Program-made: the position numbers and the translations under genes | NCBI RefSeq assembly: GCF_017086405.1 | Contig: NZ_CP070973.1 | Span: 6,294,739-6,358,738, forward strand | DNA length: 64,000 bases | Reading direction: 5' to 3' | Source of the DNA: Mycobacterium gordonae | Lineage (GTDB): Bacteria; Actinomycetota; Actinomycetes; Mycobacteriales; Mycobacteriaceae | The notes under the pieces: generated by a model | What the model saw: only the letters and a program-made list of their open reading frames with translations | Database searches by the model: none | Told to the model about the DNA's origin: nothing | Shown here: piece after piece, positions 1 through 6,839 of the stretch | Position numbering within the stretch: position 1 is the first letter of the stretch | How the letters are laid out: every line of letters starts with the position of its first letter

Positions 1-1168
1 GATCCTCGGCCCGCCGTCGGCATCGCTTCATCCCGGTCTGCAAGCGCTACGGCACAACATCGCCACCGCCGAACACCCCATCACCGCCATACGATGGCTA
101 AAGAAGAAACCCGTCGCTGTGGTCCTGGCCGACCTCGCCGCCGGTCGCCGCGATGTGACACACGACGCGCTCGACGAACTGCCCCAAAGCCAGCCGCTGG
201 CGCACCTGCGCGAGGTCCTCATCGGCGTCGGCGCCCTGCCCGCCCGCGATGAACAAATGATCCGGATCGAACGATTCGTCAGCCAGACACTAGCTGCCCA
301 TGCCGACCCCGAACTGCGGAAAGTGTTGCACCACTACACAACTTGGCACCTTGTTCGTCGACTGCGGCAACGCAACAACGGCCGCCCGACCACCATCCAG
401 CAGTTCGCGTGCATCCGTCAGCGCACCTACGGAGCTGTCGCTTTCCTGGACTGGCTCACCGTCAACGGGCTCACCCTCAGCAGTTGCGGGCAAGCCGACC
501 TCGATCGCTGGCTGACCGACCACACCACGACATATCGCGATCCAGCCGGGCACTTCATCCGTTGGGCCCACAACAGCAAGCTGACCAGCGTCCGAGCCCG
601 GACGCACCGATGGACAGGCCCCACCCAATCCCTCGATGAACAGCACCGCTGGAACACCGCGCGACGCCTCCTGCACGACACCAACCTCAAACCCGAAGAC
701 CGCCTCGCTGGCCTACTCGTCCTTCTCTACGCCCAGAACCCGGCCAGCATCTGCCGAATGGTCGTCACCAACATCGACACCACCAGCGACCCGGTCAGCC
801 TGCACCTAGGCCGCGCACCCATCCATCTCCCCGAGCCCGTCGCCGAGATCGCCCGATCCGTCGTCGCCAACCGCAAGGGCCACGCCACAATCGGCGCTCT
901 ATCGCCTTCGCCCTGGCTTCTTCCCGGCGGCCAACCCGGACGACCGATCAGCACCGGCCAGCTGACCCATCGACTCAACCGACTCGGAATCCGCCCCGGC
1001 CCCGCTCGCAGCACCGCCCTGTTCCAACTCGCCACCGAGATCCCCGCCGCGATCTTGGCACGCACCCTGGGCATCCACACCGACGTCGCCGTGGCCTGGC
1101 AACGCCTGTCCGCAGGAGACTGGACCAGCTACGCCGCCGAGGTCAGCCAGCGCCCGACCAGAGCGTAG
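1..1168 (+). CDS. degenerate tyrosine-recombinase-like integrase (5' end outside window)
   Basis: The reading frame is open from the first bases, so the N terminus lies upstream; at least 388 residues are visible. The overall pattern resembles site-specific integrases of actinobacterial mobile elements: an SAM-like helical region, then a catalytic-like part with LLVLLYAQ and a C-terminal GPARST...ILARTLGIHTDVAVAWQRL segment. That last segment aligns in style with the LGH...Y box of tyrosine recombinases, but a Trp (AVAWQR) stands where the nucleophilic Tyr is expected, so catalysis is doubtful. It ends 180 bp before a tRNA cluster, a common integration target. Family assignment is by pattern recognition. 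It could be one member of a multi-recombinase array whose partners lie upstream. Confidence 0.6.
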   Translation, partial: ILGPPSASLHPGLQALRHNIATAEHPITAIRWLKKKPVAVVLADLAAGRRDVTHDALDELPQSQPLAHLREVLIGVGALPARDEQMIRIERFVSQTLAAHADPELRKVLHHYTTWHLVRRLRQRNNGRPTTIQQFACIRQRTYGAVAFLDWLTVNGLTLSSCGQADLDRWLTDHTTTYRDPAGHFIRWAHNSKLTSVRARTHRWTGPTQSLDEQHRWNTARRLLHDTNLKPEDRLAGLLVLLYAQNPASICRMVVTNIDTTSDPVSLHLGRAPIHLPEPVAEIARSVVANRKGHATIGALSPSPWLLPGGQPGRPISTGQLTHRLNRLGIRPGPARSTALFQLATEIPAAILARTLGIHTDVAVAWQRLSAGDWTSYAAEVSQRPTRA

Positions 1169-1352
1169 GGGCATTCGGACAGTTCCAATACCCGACGTCA
1201 CCATTTGACCTTTATGCGGACGAACTGGACCAGGTGGCAACAAATCTGGATCAGCTTCACGCGGCCGAGACGCAACCACCCAAGACCGGACAAGAACCGG
1301 ACGAATAAATCCGACAACCGAGTGCATGAACCGTGCCTATGCAGGTAGAACG

Positions 1353-1429
1353 TGGTGGCCAGGGGCGGGATCGAACCGCCGACCTTCCGCTTTTCAGGCG
1401 GACGCTCGTACCGACTGAGCTACCTGGCC
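1353..1429 (-). tRNA. pheU: tRNA-Phe (GAA)
   Basis: Minus-strand cloverleaf with acceptor GGCCAGG paired to CCTGGCC, discriminator A and an encoded CCA (1353-1355). The anticodon loop CTGAAAA carries GAA (complement at 1393-1395), and the T-arm has GGTTCGATCCC. It is the most distal of three tRNAs read from a shared upstream region; the order matches the lysT/gluT/aspT/pheU cluster of M. tuberculosis. Confidence 0.97.
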
Positions 1430-1462
1430 GAAAGCCGGCAGGCAGCGTGTGCCTCGCCGTGC

Positions 1463-1539
1463 TGGCGACCCTGACGGGACTCGAACCCGCGACCTCCGCC
1501 GTGACAGGGCGGCGCGCTAACCAACTGCGCCACAGGGCC
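1463..1539 (-). tRNA. aspT: tRNA-Asp (GTC)
   Basis: Minus-strand tRNA with acceptor GGCCCTG / CAGGGTC, discriminator G and encoded CCA (1463-1465). Anticodon GTC (complement at 1503-1505) lies in the loop CTGTCAC. The T-loop shows GGTTCGAGTCC. Confidence 0.97.
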
Positions 1540-1579
1540 TTGCTGTACTGCTGTGCTCCGCGGGTGCCCGCGTAGCCAG

Positions 1580-1652
1580 TACCCCCTACGGGATTCGAAC
1601 CCGCGCTACCGCCTTGAAAGGGCGGCGTCCTAGGCCGCTAGACGAAGGGGGC
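1580..1652 (-). tRNA. gluT: tRNA-Glu (TTC)
   Basis: Minus-strand tRNA with acceptor GCCCCCT / AGGGGGT and discriminator A. The loop CTTTCAA carries anticodon TTC (complement at 1616-1618). No CCA is encoded, unlike the Asp and Phe tRNAs downstream of it. It is the promoter-proximal member of the minus-strand trio. Confidence 0.97.
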
Positions 1653-1707
1653 CAGAACCGAATCTCTCCGGGGCACTCGCAACGCGATTACTGTTGGGAG
1701 CCAAGCC

Positions 1708-1737
1708 AGCTTAGGTCACCCCGGCCCCAATCCTCAA
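1708..1737 (-). promoter_or_regulatory. candidate promoter for the Glu-Asp-Phe tRNA operon
   Basis: On the minus strand TTGAGG (complement at 1732-1737) and TAAGCT (complement at 1708-1713) are separated by 18 nt, about 55 nt upstream of the tRNA-Glu 5' end. The hexamers resemble housekeeping -35/-10 elements; the start point is inferred. Confidence 0.45.
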
Positions 1738-1777
1738 ACGAGCCCTCCGCCGGCACCCAGTATTGTGATTCTCCGCT

Positions 1778-1850
1778 GCCCCTATAGCTCAGTTGGTAGA
1801 GCTACGGACTTTTAATCCGCAGGTCGTAGGTTCGAGTCCTACTGGGGGCA
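1778..1850 (+). tRNA. lysT: tRNA-Lys (TTT)
   Basis: Plus-strand tRNA, divergent from the other three. Acceptor GCCCCTA pairs with TGGGGGC, discriminator A is at 1850, and loop CTTTTAA has anticodon TTT at 1811-1813. CCA is not encoded in full. A possible -10 (TATTGT, 1761-1766) lies just upstream. Confidence 0.97.
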
Positions 1851-1964
1851 CCGAACGAGCGTCAACCGGCTCCGACCTGCTACGCCAGGGGCCAGAAGCC
1901 GCAAGGTCGAGTCGAAATCGGACGCTTCGGGTGATAGCCATCACGCTTGGTTATGCTCGCGGCT

Positions 1965-2783
1965 ATGCTTCCCGACGTGAATCCCGCTGAGGTACAACCC
2001 AACGCCCCCGTAGCCCTGGTGACGCTGGAGATCCGTCACCCGGCAACAGACTCCCTGACCGAGTCGGCAAGCCGCGAACTCAAGCAGCTGCTGGTCAATG
2101 ACCTGCCGATCGAACGCCAGGCCCAGGATGTCCAGTGGGGCATGACTGCCCCCGGTCAGCCGCCGCAACCGGTAGCGGATCGCTTCGTCCGCTACTCCAA
2201 CCGGGAGAACACCACCGCGGCCTCGCTCAAGAACCAGGCGATCGTCGTCGAAACCAGCGCATACAGCAATTTCGACACCTTCCTCGACATCGCTATGCGG
2301 GTGGTCGACGCTCGTTCGGCCGTCTCGTCAATCGTGGGCATTGAACGGATCGGTCTGCGCTACGTCCTGGAGATCCGGGTTCCCGCCGGCGTCGACGGCC
2401 GGATCGAATGGACCAACTGGATCGACGAAAGCCTGCTCGGACCCCAACGCCTGGCGCCGGGCGGGCTGACCCTGACCGAATGGCAGGGCGCCGCCGTCTA
2501 CCGCGAAGCCCAGCCGGGTAAGTCACTCATCGTGCGTTACGGACCTGGTGTCGGTCAGGCGCTCGACCCGAGCTACCACCTGCGTCGGGTCACCCCCGCG
2601 CAGACCGGACAGTTCTTCCTGATGGACATCGACAGCTTCTGGACCCCGCCCACCGGCGCGATCCCGGAGTACAACCGGGAAGCGCTCGTCTCGACCTACC
2701 GGGATCTCTACGCGCCCGCGCAGACGGTCTTCCAGGACATGCTCACGCCCCGACTGAAGGACGAGCTGCTCCGCGGGCAGTAA
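1965..2783 (+). CDS. TIGR04255 family protein (Rv0831c-like)
   Basis: Soluble protein of about 272 residues that I recognise as the TIGR04255 family, to which the Rv0831c position in M. tuberculosis corresponds; no biochemical role is established. Typical features are VALVTLEIRHP near the N terminus, a central VVETSAYSNF stretch and IERIGLRYVLEIRVP. There is no signal peptide or membrane segment. ATG 1965 is chosen; ATG 1953 and TTG 1947 are in frame and also possible, and none has a clear ribosome binding site. A GTGA-N6-TCAC palindrome lies just upstream (1931-1944). The gene is single and convergent with the methyltransferase downstream. Confidence 0.75.
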   Translation: MLPDVNPAEVQPNAPVALVTLEIRHPATDSLTESASRELKQLLVNDLPIERQAQDVQWGMTAPGQPPQPVADRFVRYSNRENTTAASLKNQAIVVETSAYSNFDTFLDIAMRVVDARSAVSSIVGIERIGLRYVLEIRVPAGVDGRIEWTNWIDESLLGPQRLAPGGLTLTEWQGAAVYREAQPGKSLIVRYGPGVGQALDPSYHLRRVTPAQTGQFFLMDIDSFWTPPTGAIPEYNREALVSTYRDLYAPAQTVFQDMLTPRLKDELLRGQ

Positions 2784-2789
2784 GCCTCA

Positions 2790-3692
2790 CTAGGGCTGCA
2801 ACACCGCGCTGGTGTATGTCACGTCCGCGAACGCTTCGGCGAGCTCGTCATCGGGGTAGTCGAAGCCGTTCGCGGCGTGCAGCTCTTTTACCGTTTGCGG
2901 CGAGGTATGCCAACCGGCGTGCGTCAGGTGCTCGAGGATGTGGCTGCGCTCGCCGTGGTAGACCAGATCGTTGAAGTCGATCTCGAAGCCGAGTTCGGCC
3001 ATCCGGTCGTGGTGTGCGCGCCACCGCTCGTCCTGGAATATCCGGGTGTCGGGGACGAACTCGAACGCCAGCCGGCTACCGGGCGCGCTCATCGTGGTGA
3101 TGTTGTCGAACAACGCGCCCTGGGCGTCGTCCGGCAGATAGACCAGCAGGCCCTCGGCACTCCATGCCGACGGCGCCTGTGTGTCGAATCCGGCCGCCCG
3201 CAGGGCCGACGCCCAGTCGTCACGTAGGTCGATGGCGACCGTCCGGCGCTCGGCGGTCGGCTCCGCGCCCAGGTCGCTCAGCGTCAGCGTCTTGAACTCG
3301 ATCACCTCGGGCATGTCGACCTCATACACGACGGTGCCAGCCGGCCACGGCAGGCGATAGGCACGCGCATCCAGACCCGATGCCAGGATGACCGCCTGAC
3401 CGATCCCGCCGCGGGTGGCGTCCAGGAAAAATTCGTCGTAGAACCTGGTTCGGCAGGCCATGCCCCGAGCCATCCGCTGCGGGTCGAACTCGGAGTCGTC
3501 CTCGACCGGGATCTGCCCGTTGACCAGGCGGGTGTAAACGTCGATGCCGACCGCGCGCACCAACGGCGCCGCGAACGGATCGTCGATCAGCGCGTATGCG
3601 GGATCGGAGGCCAGCGCGCGCTGGGCGGCGATCATGGTCGCCGTCGCACCGACGCTCGTCGCAAGATCCCAGCGATCCCGATCGGTACGCAC
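2790..3692 (-). CDS. class I SAM-dependent methyltransferase, mycobacterial TIGR00027/UPF0677 type
   Basis: 300 residues, the usual length for the large mycobacterial UPF0677 methyltransferase paralogue family (Rv0830 at this locus). Diagnostic stretches are WDLATSVGATATMIAAQRA at the N terminus, the SAM-binding ASGLDARAYRL followed by VYEVDMPEVIEFK, and the late motif SAEGLLVYLP. It should transfer a methyl group from S-adenosylmethionine; the substrate is unknown for the family. It is divergent from the deaminase at 3780, and the ~88-bp gap between them is unusually AT-rich for this genome, consistent with back-to-back promoters. Confidence 0.9.
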   Translation of the reverse strand: MRTDRDRWDLATSVGATATMIAAQRALASDPAYALIDDPFAAPLVRAVGIDVYTRLVNGQIPVEDDSEFDPQRMARGMACRTRFYDEFFLDATRGGIGQAVILASGLDARAYRLPWPAGTVVYEVDMPEVIEFKTLTLSDLGAEPTAERRTVAIDLRDDWASALRAAGFDTQAPSAWSAEGLLVYLPDDAQGALFDNITTMSAPGSRLAFEFVPDTRIFQDERWRAHHDRMAELGFEIDFNDLVYHGERSHILEHLTHAGWHTSPQTVKELHAANGFDYPDDELAEAFADVTYTSAVLQP

Positions 3693-3779
3693 CAGTGCAC
3701 TCCCTCGCCTCGAGAAATATAGATAACCTAGTTACTATCACATAACCGCCTATGATTCTGCGGGGCTACCCTGCGGGGT

Positions 3780-4292
3780 GTGACCGACTTCGCACAGCGG
3801 ACCATCGACCTTGCCCGTCAGAACGTCGCGGACGGGGGTCGGCCCTTCGCGACGGTCATCGTCAAGGACGGCCGGGTGCTCGCCGAAAGCGCCAACATGG
3901 TGGCACAGACAAACGACCCGACGGCACACGCTGAGATCCTCGCGATTCGTGCGGCATGCACCACGCTCGGCACCGAGCATCTAGTCGGTACGACCATCTA
4001 CGTGCTCGCGCATCCCTGCCCGATGTGCCTGGGGTCGCTGTACTACTGCTCACCCGACGAAGTCGTGTTCCTGACCTCGCGGGATGCCTACGAACCGCAC
4101 TACGTCGACGACCGCAAGTACTTCGAACTCGCCACGTTCTACGACGAATTCGCCAAGGACTGGCACGCGCGTCGCCTCCCGATGCGCGCGGAAACCCGCC
4201 CTGACATCAGGACCGCAGCTGTGGACGTCTACCGGTTCTGGCAGGACCGCAACGGCGGACGACGCCAGGCGACCGTCGTTCCGCGCGGCTGA
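3780..4292 (+). CDS. nucleoside/nucleobase deaminase, CDA-like zinc fold (Rv0828c-like)
   Basis: 170 residues with the cytidine-deaminase-fold zinc signature: HAE (His ligand and catalytic Glu) in PTAHAEILAIRAA, then PCPMCLGSLYYC with the two Cys ligands. It resembles guanine deaminase/tRNA-adenosine deaminase (ComEB/TadA-like) proteins; the substrate cannot be decided from sequence. The GTG start at 3780 is preceded by TACCCT (3767-3772) with a 7-nt gap, so the mRNA is probably leaderless. It sits immediately upstream of kmtR on the same strand, but the 50-bp gap contains the KmtR palindrome, so kmtR likely has its own promoter. Confidence 0.85.
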   Translation: MTDFAQRTIDLARQNVADGGRPFATVIVKDGRVLAESANMVAQTNDPTAHAEILAIRAACTTLGTEHLVGTTIYVLAHPCPMCLGSLYYCSPDEVVFLTSRDAYEPHYVDDRKYFELATFYDEFAKDWHARRLPMRAETRPDIRTAAVDVYRFWQDRNGGRRQATVVPRG

Positions 4293-4330
4293 CGGGCTTC
4301 CCGGCTTGACACCGACCTGCCCGCTTTACC

Positions 4331-4358
4331 TATTATCTACGTATGCACGCAGATAATA
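4331..4358. promoter_or_regulatory. predicted KmtR operator overlapping the kmtR start codon
   Basis: Perfect arms TATTATCT (4331-4338) and AGATAATA (4351-4358), with inner CGT/ACG (4340-4342, 4347-4349) also symmetric, give an 11-bp half-site design typical of ArsR/SmtB operators. The kmtR ATG (4343-4345) lies inside the palindrome, so a bound repressor would sit on the promoter/start region. Binding by KmtR is inferred from position and symmetry. Confidence 0.75.
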
Positions 4359-4711
4359 GATCAGGATGCCTGCCCGACGATCAGGTCGGACTGGTGGTCG
4401 AGGTCTTCCGCATGCTGGCCGACGCCACTCGGGTGCAGGTGTTGTGGTCGCTGGCCAAGCACGAGATGTCGGTCAACGAACTCGCCGAGCACGTGGGCAA
4501 GCCGGCGCCCTCCGTGTCCCAGCATCTGGCGAAGTTGCGCATGGCACGTCTGGTCCGCACCCGCCGCGACGGCACCACGATCTTCTACAGCCTGGAGAAC
4601 GACCACGTGCGCCAGCTCGTCATCGACGCGGTTCACAACGCCGAGCACGCCGGCCCAGGCGTGCCGGGTCACCACCGCGGGGACAACGCCTTGAAGGCGA
4701 TCAACAAGTAA
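4343..4711 (+). CDS. kmtR: KmtR, ArsR/SmtB-family Ni(II)/Co(II)-sensing repressor
   Basis: 122-residue winged-helix repressor. The DNA-recognition helix is in PSVSQHLAKLRMARLVRTRRDG. The C-terminal metal site is intact: His88, Glu101, His102, His110 and His111 fall at exactly the positions reported as Ni/Co ligands of M. tuberculosis KmtR. In the family the apo-protein represses and Ni/Co binding releases DNA. The gene carries its own palindromic operator across the start codon and is followed after 32 nt by a histidine-rich microprotein gene with a strong ribosome binding site, suggesting a metal-induced bicistron. In M. tuberculosis KmtR also controls the exporter gene cdf, which is not in this window. 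Confidence 0.93.
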   Translation: MHADNRSGCLPDDQVGLVVEVFRMLADATRVQVLWSLAKHEMSVNELAEHVGKPAPSVSQHLAKLRMARLVRTRRDGTTIFYSLENDHVRQLVIDAVHNAEHAGPGVPGHHRGDNALKAINK

Positions 4712-4743
4712 GCGTCACAACACATTTCACGAAAAGGAGAAAG

Positions 4744-4944
4744 ATGATGTCAGAGCACAGTCACGATGAGGCGCACGCCCACGAACATCAGCACGGCGAC
4801 GTGCAGCACAGCCACGCCCACACCACTCACGACCACGAGCACGTCGCGCACGAGCACACCCACTCACACGGCGACGGCACCGAACACACGCACGAACACG
4901 TACACCAGGCAGGCCTGGAAGAGGTGCACAGCCACACGCACTGA
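4744..4944 (+). CDS. 66-residue histidine-rich putative metal-binding microprotein
   Basis: Small acidic-histidine protein: 23 of 66 residues are His, mostly in alternating HxH/EH/TH units, with many Glu/Asp and no Cys. It has no signal peptide or membrane helix, so it is probably cytosolic. The start at 4744 (ATG ATG) is supported by AAAGGAGAAA 2 nt upstream. It follows kmtR by 32 nt on the same strand and should be co-transcribed, so it would be induced by Ni/Co. Inferred role: intracellular buffering, storage or hand-over of Ni(II)/Co(II) (possibly Zn), like Hpn-type proteins. Homology to Hpn is not claimed; composition and context are the evidence. It ends 3 bp before the convergent MpaB gene stop. 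Confidence 0.8.
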   Translation: MMSEHSHDEAHAHEHQHGDVQHSHAHTTHDHEHVAHEHTHSHGDGTEHTHEHVHQAGLEEVHSHTH

Positions 4945-4947
4945 CCC

Positions 4948-5997
4948 TCACACCACCGGGCAGTAATGCTTCGGATCCCCGCGCTCATCCAGCGGAGGCA
5001 GGTTGCGCGCGGGCGTCTGCGGCAGCGGCGCGTGGGCCGGGATGCGGCCGGATGCACGGTCGAGACCGGCCCGAGCCCGGGGGTGCTTGCGGTATCTGGG
5101 CGGTACGAGCGTGAAGACCACCCGCACCAGGTTGCCGAAGCGCCGGTGCAGCCACTCATCGCGGCGCGACCACCGGTAGCCCAACCGTTCACGTACGGCC
5201 GGGTGATACAGGCCGACGGTCAGCCACAGAAAGAACGGCGCGGTCAGCTTGGTCAGGCCCGACCACAGCCAGTCCGGTAGCCACGGCGCAATCGGCGGCT
5301 TGTCGTACCTCGTCAGATCCAGGACCACCCGGGTTGCAAAGTTGTCCTCCAACACGTTGCGGCACATGTGATCCCAGTAGTCCTGGAATTCTTCCCAAGA
5401 CTTCGGCACCGGCCGCATGCTCATGCCGTACATCCGGTACCACTGGACGTGTTCGTCGAACAGCTGCCGCTTCTCCCCTTCGGTCAGGCCGCCACCGAAC
5501 CATTCGGCCACATGCAGCGTGCCGACGAAGAAGGTCGAGTGCGCCCAGTAGAAAACGTCGGGGTTCAGCGCGTGGTAGCGCCGACCCTGGTCATCGACGC
5601 CCTTGATGTCGACGTGATAGTCGCGCACCTCGGCGCCCGTGGTCGGCGCGCGGTCACCATCGAAGACCACCCCTCCGATCGGGTACAGCGACCGCATCAC
5701 CCGCGGCAACGGCTCCCGCAGAAAGGTCGAATGGTCTTTGACCGCGGCACCCAACTGAGGGTGCATGTTCTGCATTGAACCCGCGAAGGGCCCCTGCAGC
5801 ATGCCTCGCCAGTCGCCGAAGTATTTCCAGGTCAACGAACCGGGCCCGAGCGGTGTCGGCGGCGCCTCGTAGCCTTGCCCCGAGACCGGACACCCGGCGG
5901 CCACGCTCTGGCCCACCTGCTGCGCGCTGGAGGCCACGCCGGAAGCAAGGCCGTCGGCGCTGGTCACCGGACAGGCCGCAGAAGTATCTTGAGTCAC
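4948..5997 (-). CDS. MpaB-family (DUF2236) oxygenase-like protein (Rv0826-like)
   Basis: 349 residues matching the DUF2236/MpaB family, which includes rubber oxygenase (latex-clearing protein) and MpaB-type haem-linked enzymes. Visible family features are GPGSLTWKYFGDWRGML, an internal NPDVFYWAHSTFF and a C-terminal basic WSRRDEWLHRRFG segment. The N-terminal ~45 residues are low-complexity with Ala/Ser/Val. The GTG start at 5997 has GAGGAAAA upstream. It is divergent from a TetR gene with a strong palindrome between them, so that TetR is the probable repressor. The substrate is unknown. Confidence 0.85.
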   Translation of the reverse strand: MTQDTSAACPVTSADGLASGVASSAQQVGQSVAAGCPVSGQGYEAPPTPLGPGSLTWKYFGDWRGMLQGPFAGSMQNMHPQLGAAVKDHSTFLREPLPRVMRSLYPIGGVVFDGDRAPTTGAEVRDYHVDIKGVDDQGRRYHALNPDVFYWAHSTFFVGTLHVAEWFGGGLTEGEKRQLFDEHVQWYRMYGMSMRPVPKSWEEFQDYWDHMCRNVLEDNFATRVVLDLTRYDKPPIAPWLPDWLWSGLTKLTAPFFLWLTVGLYHPAVRERLGYRWSRRDEWLHRRFGNLVRVVFTLVPPRYRKHPRARAGLDRASGRIPAHAPLPQTPARNLPPLDERGDPKHYCPVV

Positions 5998-6019
5998 TGG
6001 TTTTTCCTCAGCTGTCCAA

Positions 6020-6052
6020 ATTCTGACTACGCGCGTTGTCAGAATCGATTCT
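6020..6052. promoter_or_regulatory. nested palindromes: probable TetR operator between MpaB and TetR genes
   Basis: 6020-6045 is a 26-bp palindrome with 24 symmetric positions: arms ATTCTGAC and GTCAGAAT around an ACGCGCGT core. It overlaps a second perfect 12-bp palindrome AGAATCGATTCT at 6041-6052. Together they fill the 64-bp divergent gap and end just before the TetR gene ribosome binding site (AGGAG, 6053-6057). The natural reader is the adjacent TetR protein. Confidence 0.8.
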
Positions 6053-6061
6053 AGGAGCGAA

Positions 6062-6694
6062 GTGCAGGCGGGTCAACGACGGGGGCGGTGGTCGGGCGTC
6101 CCCCTGGAAGACCGCCACGCATTGCGCCGCGACACCTTGGTCACCGCCGGTGTCCAACTGCTCGGCAGTGAGGGCGGGCCCGCGCTCACGGTGCGCGCCG
6201 TCTGCCGTCAGGCGAATCTGACCGAGCGGTACTTCTACGAGAGCTTCACCGATCGCGAGCACTTCGTTCGTGCGGTCTACGACGACGTCTGCACCCGGGC
6301 GATGGCGACGCTGACGTCGGCCAAGACGGCGCGCGAGGCCGTCGAACAGTTCGTGGCGCTGATGGTCGACGACCCGGTACGCGGGCGCGTGCTGTTGCTG
6401 GCGCCGGCGGTCGAACCAGTGCTGACCCGCTCCGGTGCGGAGTGGATGCCCAACTTCATCGACCTGCTCCAGCACAAGCTGTCGCGGATCGTCGACCCGG
6501 TGACGCAGAAGCTGGTCGCGACCAGCTTGATCGGCGCACTGACCGCTTTGTTCACCGCTTACCTGAACAACCAGCTGGGCGCCACTCGCCAGCAGTTCAT
6601 CGACTACTGCGTCGACATGCTGCTGGGGACGGCCGCGACTTACGTCGAACAGGCATCGGCCGACATCACAACAGCGTCGGCGCCGCACGATTAA
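6062..6694 (+). CDS. TetR-family transcriptional regulator (Rv0825c-like)
   Basis: 210 residues. The N-terminal TetR helix-turn-helix is clear: LRRDTLVTAGVQLLGSEG, then ALTVRAVCRQANLTERYFYE and the F.DREHFVRAVYDD continuation. The C-terminal half is a helical ligand/dimerisation domain without a recognisable specificity. The GTG at 6062 is preceded by AGGAG. It is divergent from the MpaB-type oxygenase and separated from it by nested palindromes, so autoregulation and control of the oxygenase are expected. Confidence 0.9.
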   Translation: MQAGQRRGRWSGVPLEDRHALRRDTLVTAGVQLLGSEGGPALTVRAVCRQANLTERYFYESFTDREHFVRAVYDDVCTRAMATLTSAKTAREAVEQFVALMVDDPVRGRVLLLAPAVEPVLTRSGAEWMPNFIDLLQHKLSRIVDPVTQKLVATSLIGALTALFTAYLNNQLGATRQQFIDYCVDMLLGTAATYVEQASADITTASAPHD

Positions 6695-6774
6695 CCGCGC
6701 TCTACCTCGGGAATCCCTCCGGCGGTAGCCGATCATCCTTGACCGCACCGTGATACGCCACACCGTCGGCAAAC

Positions 6775-6803
6775 TTGATGCTACTGATAGGCACAGATAT
6801 ATT
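6775..6803 (+). promoter_or_regulatory. desA1 promoter
   Basis: TTGATG (6775-6780) and TATATT (6798-6803) are separated by exactly 17 nt, an unusually complete housekeeping-type promoter for this genome. It predicts a 5' UTR of about 30 nt with GGAG at 6831-6834 before the desA1 ATG. Confidence 0.7.
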
Positions 6804-6839
6804 GACTGCAACCAACAGACACAGATAACTGGAGTTGCC

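Noticed and set aside
1169..1308. Open frame after the recombinase encoding an acidic stretch ...DLYADELDQVATNLDQLHAAE... up to a TAA at 1306
   Set aside because: It looks protein-like in composition but no ATG, GTG or TTG start could be found upstream in that frame near the recombinase stop; it may be a remnant, so no gene was called.
1169..1352. Attachment-site duplication of the tRNA-Phe 3' end
   Set aside because: No copy of the tRNA 3' sequence was found between the recombinase and the tRNA, so no att site is claimed inside the window.
4366..4743. Upstream extension of the histidine-rich protein through the kmtR region
   Set aside because: That part is the out-of-frame reading of kmtR; the ribosome binding site and the ATG pair at 4744 define the real start.
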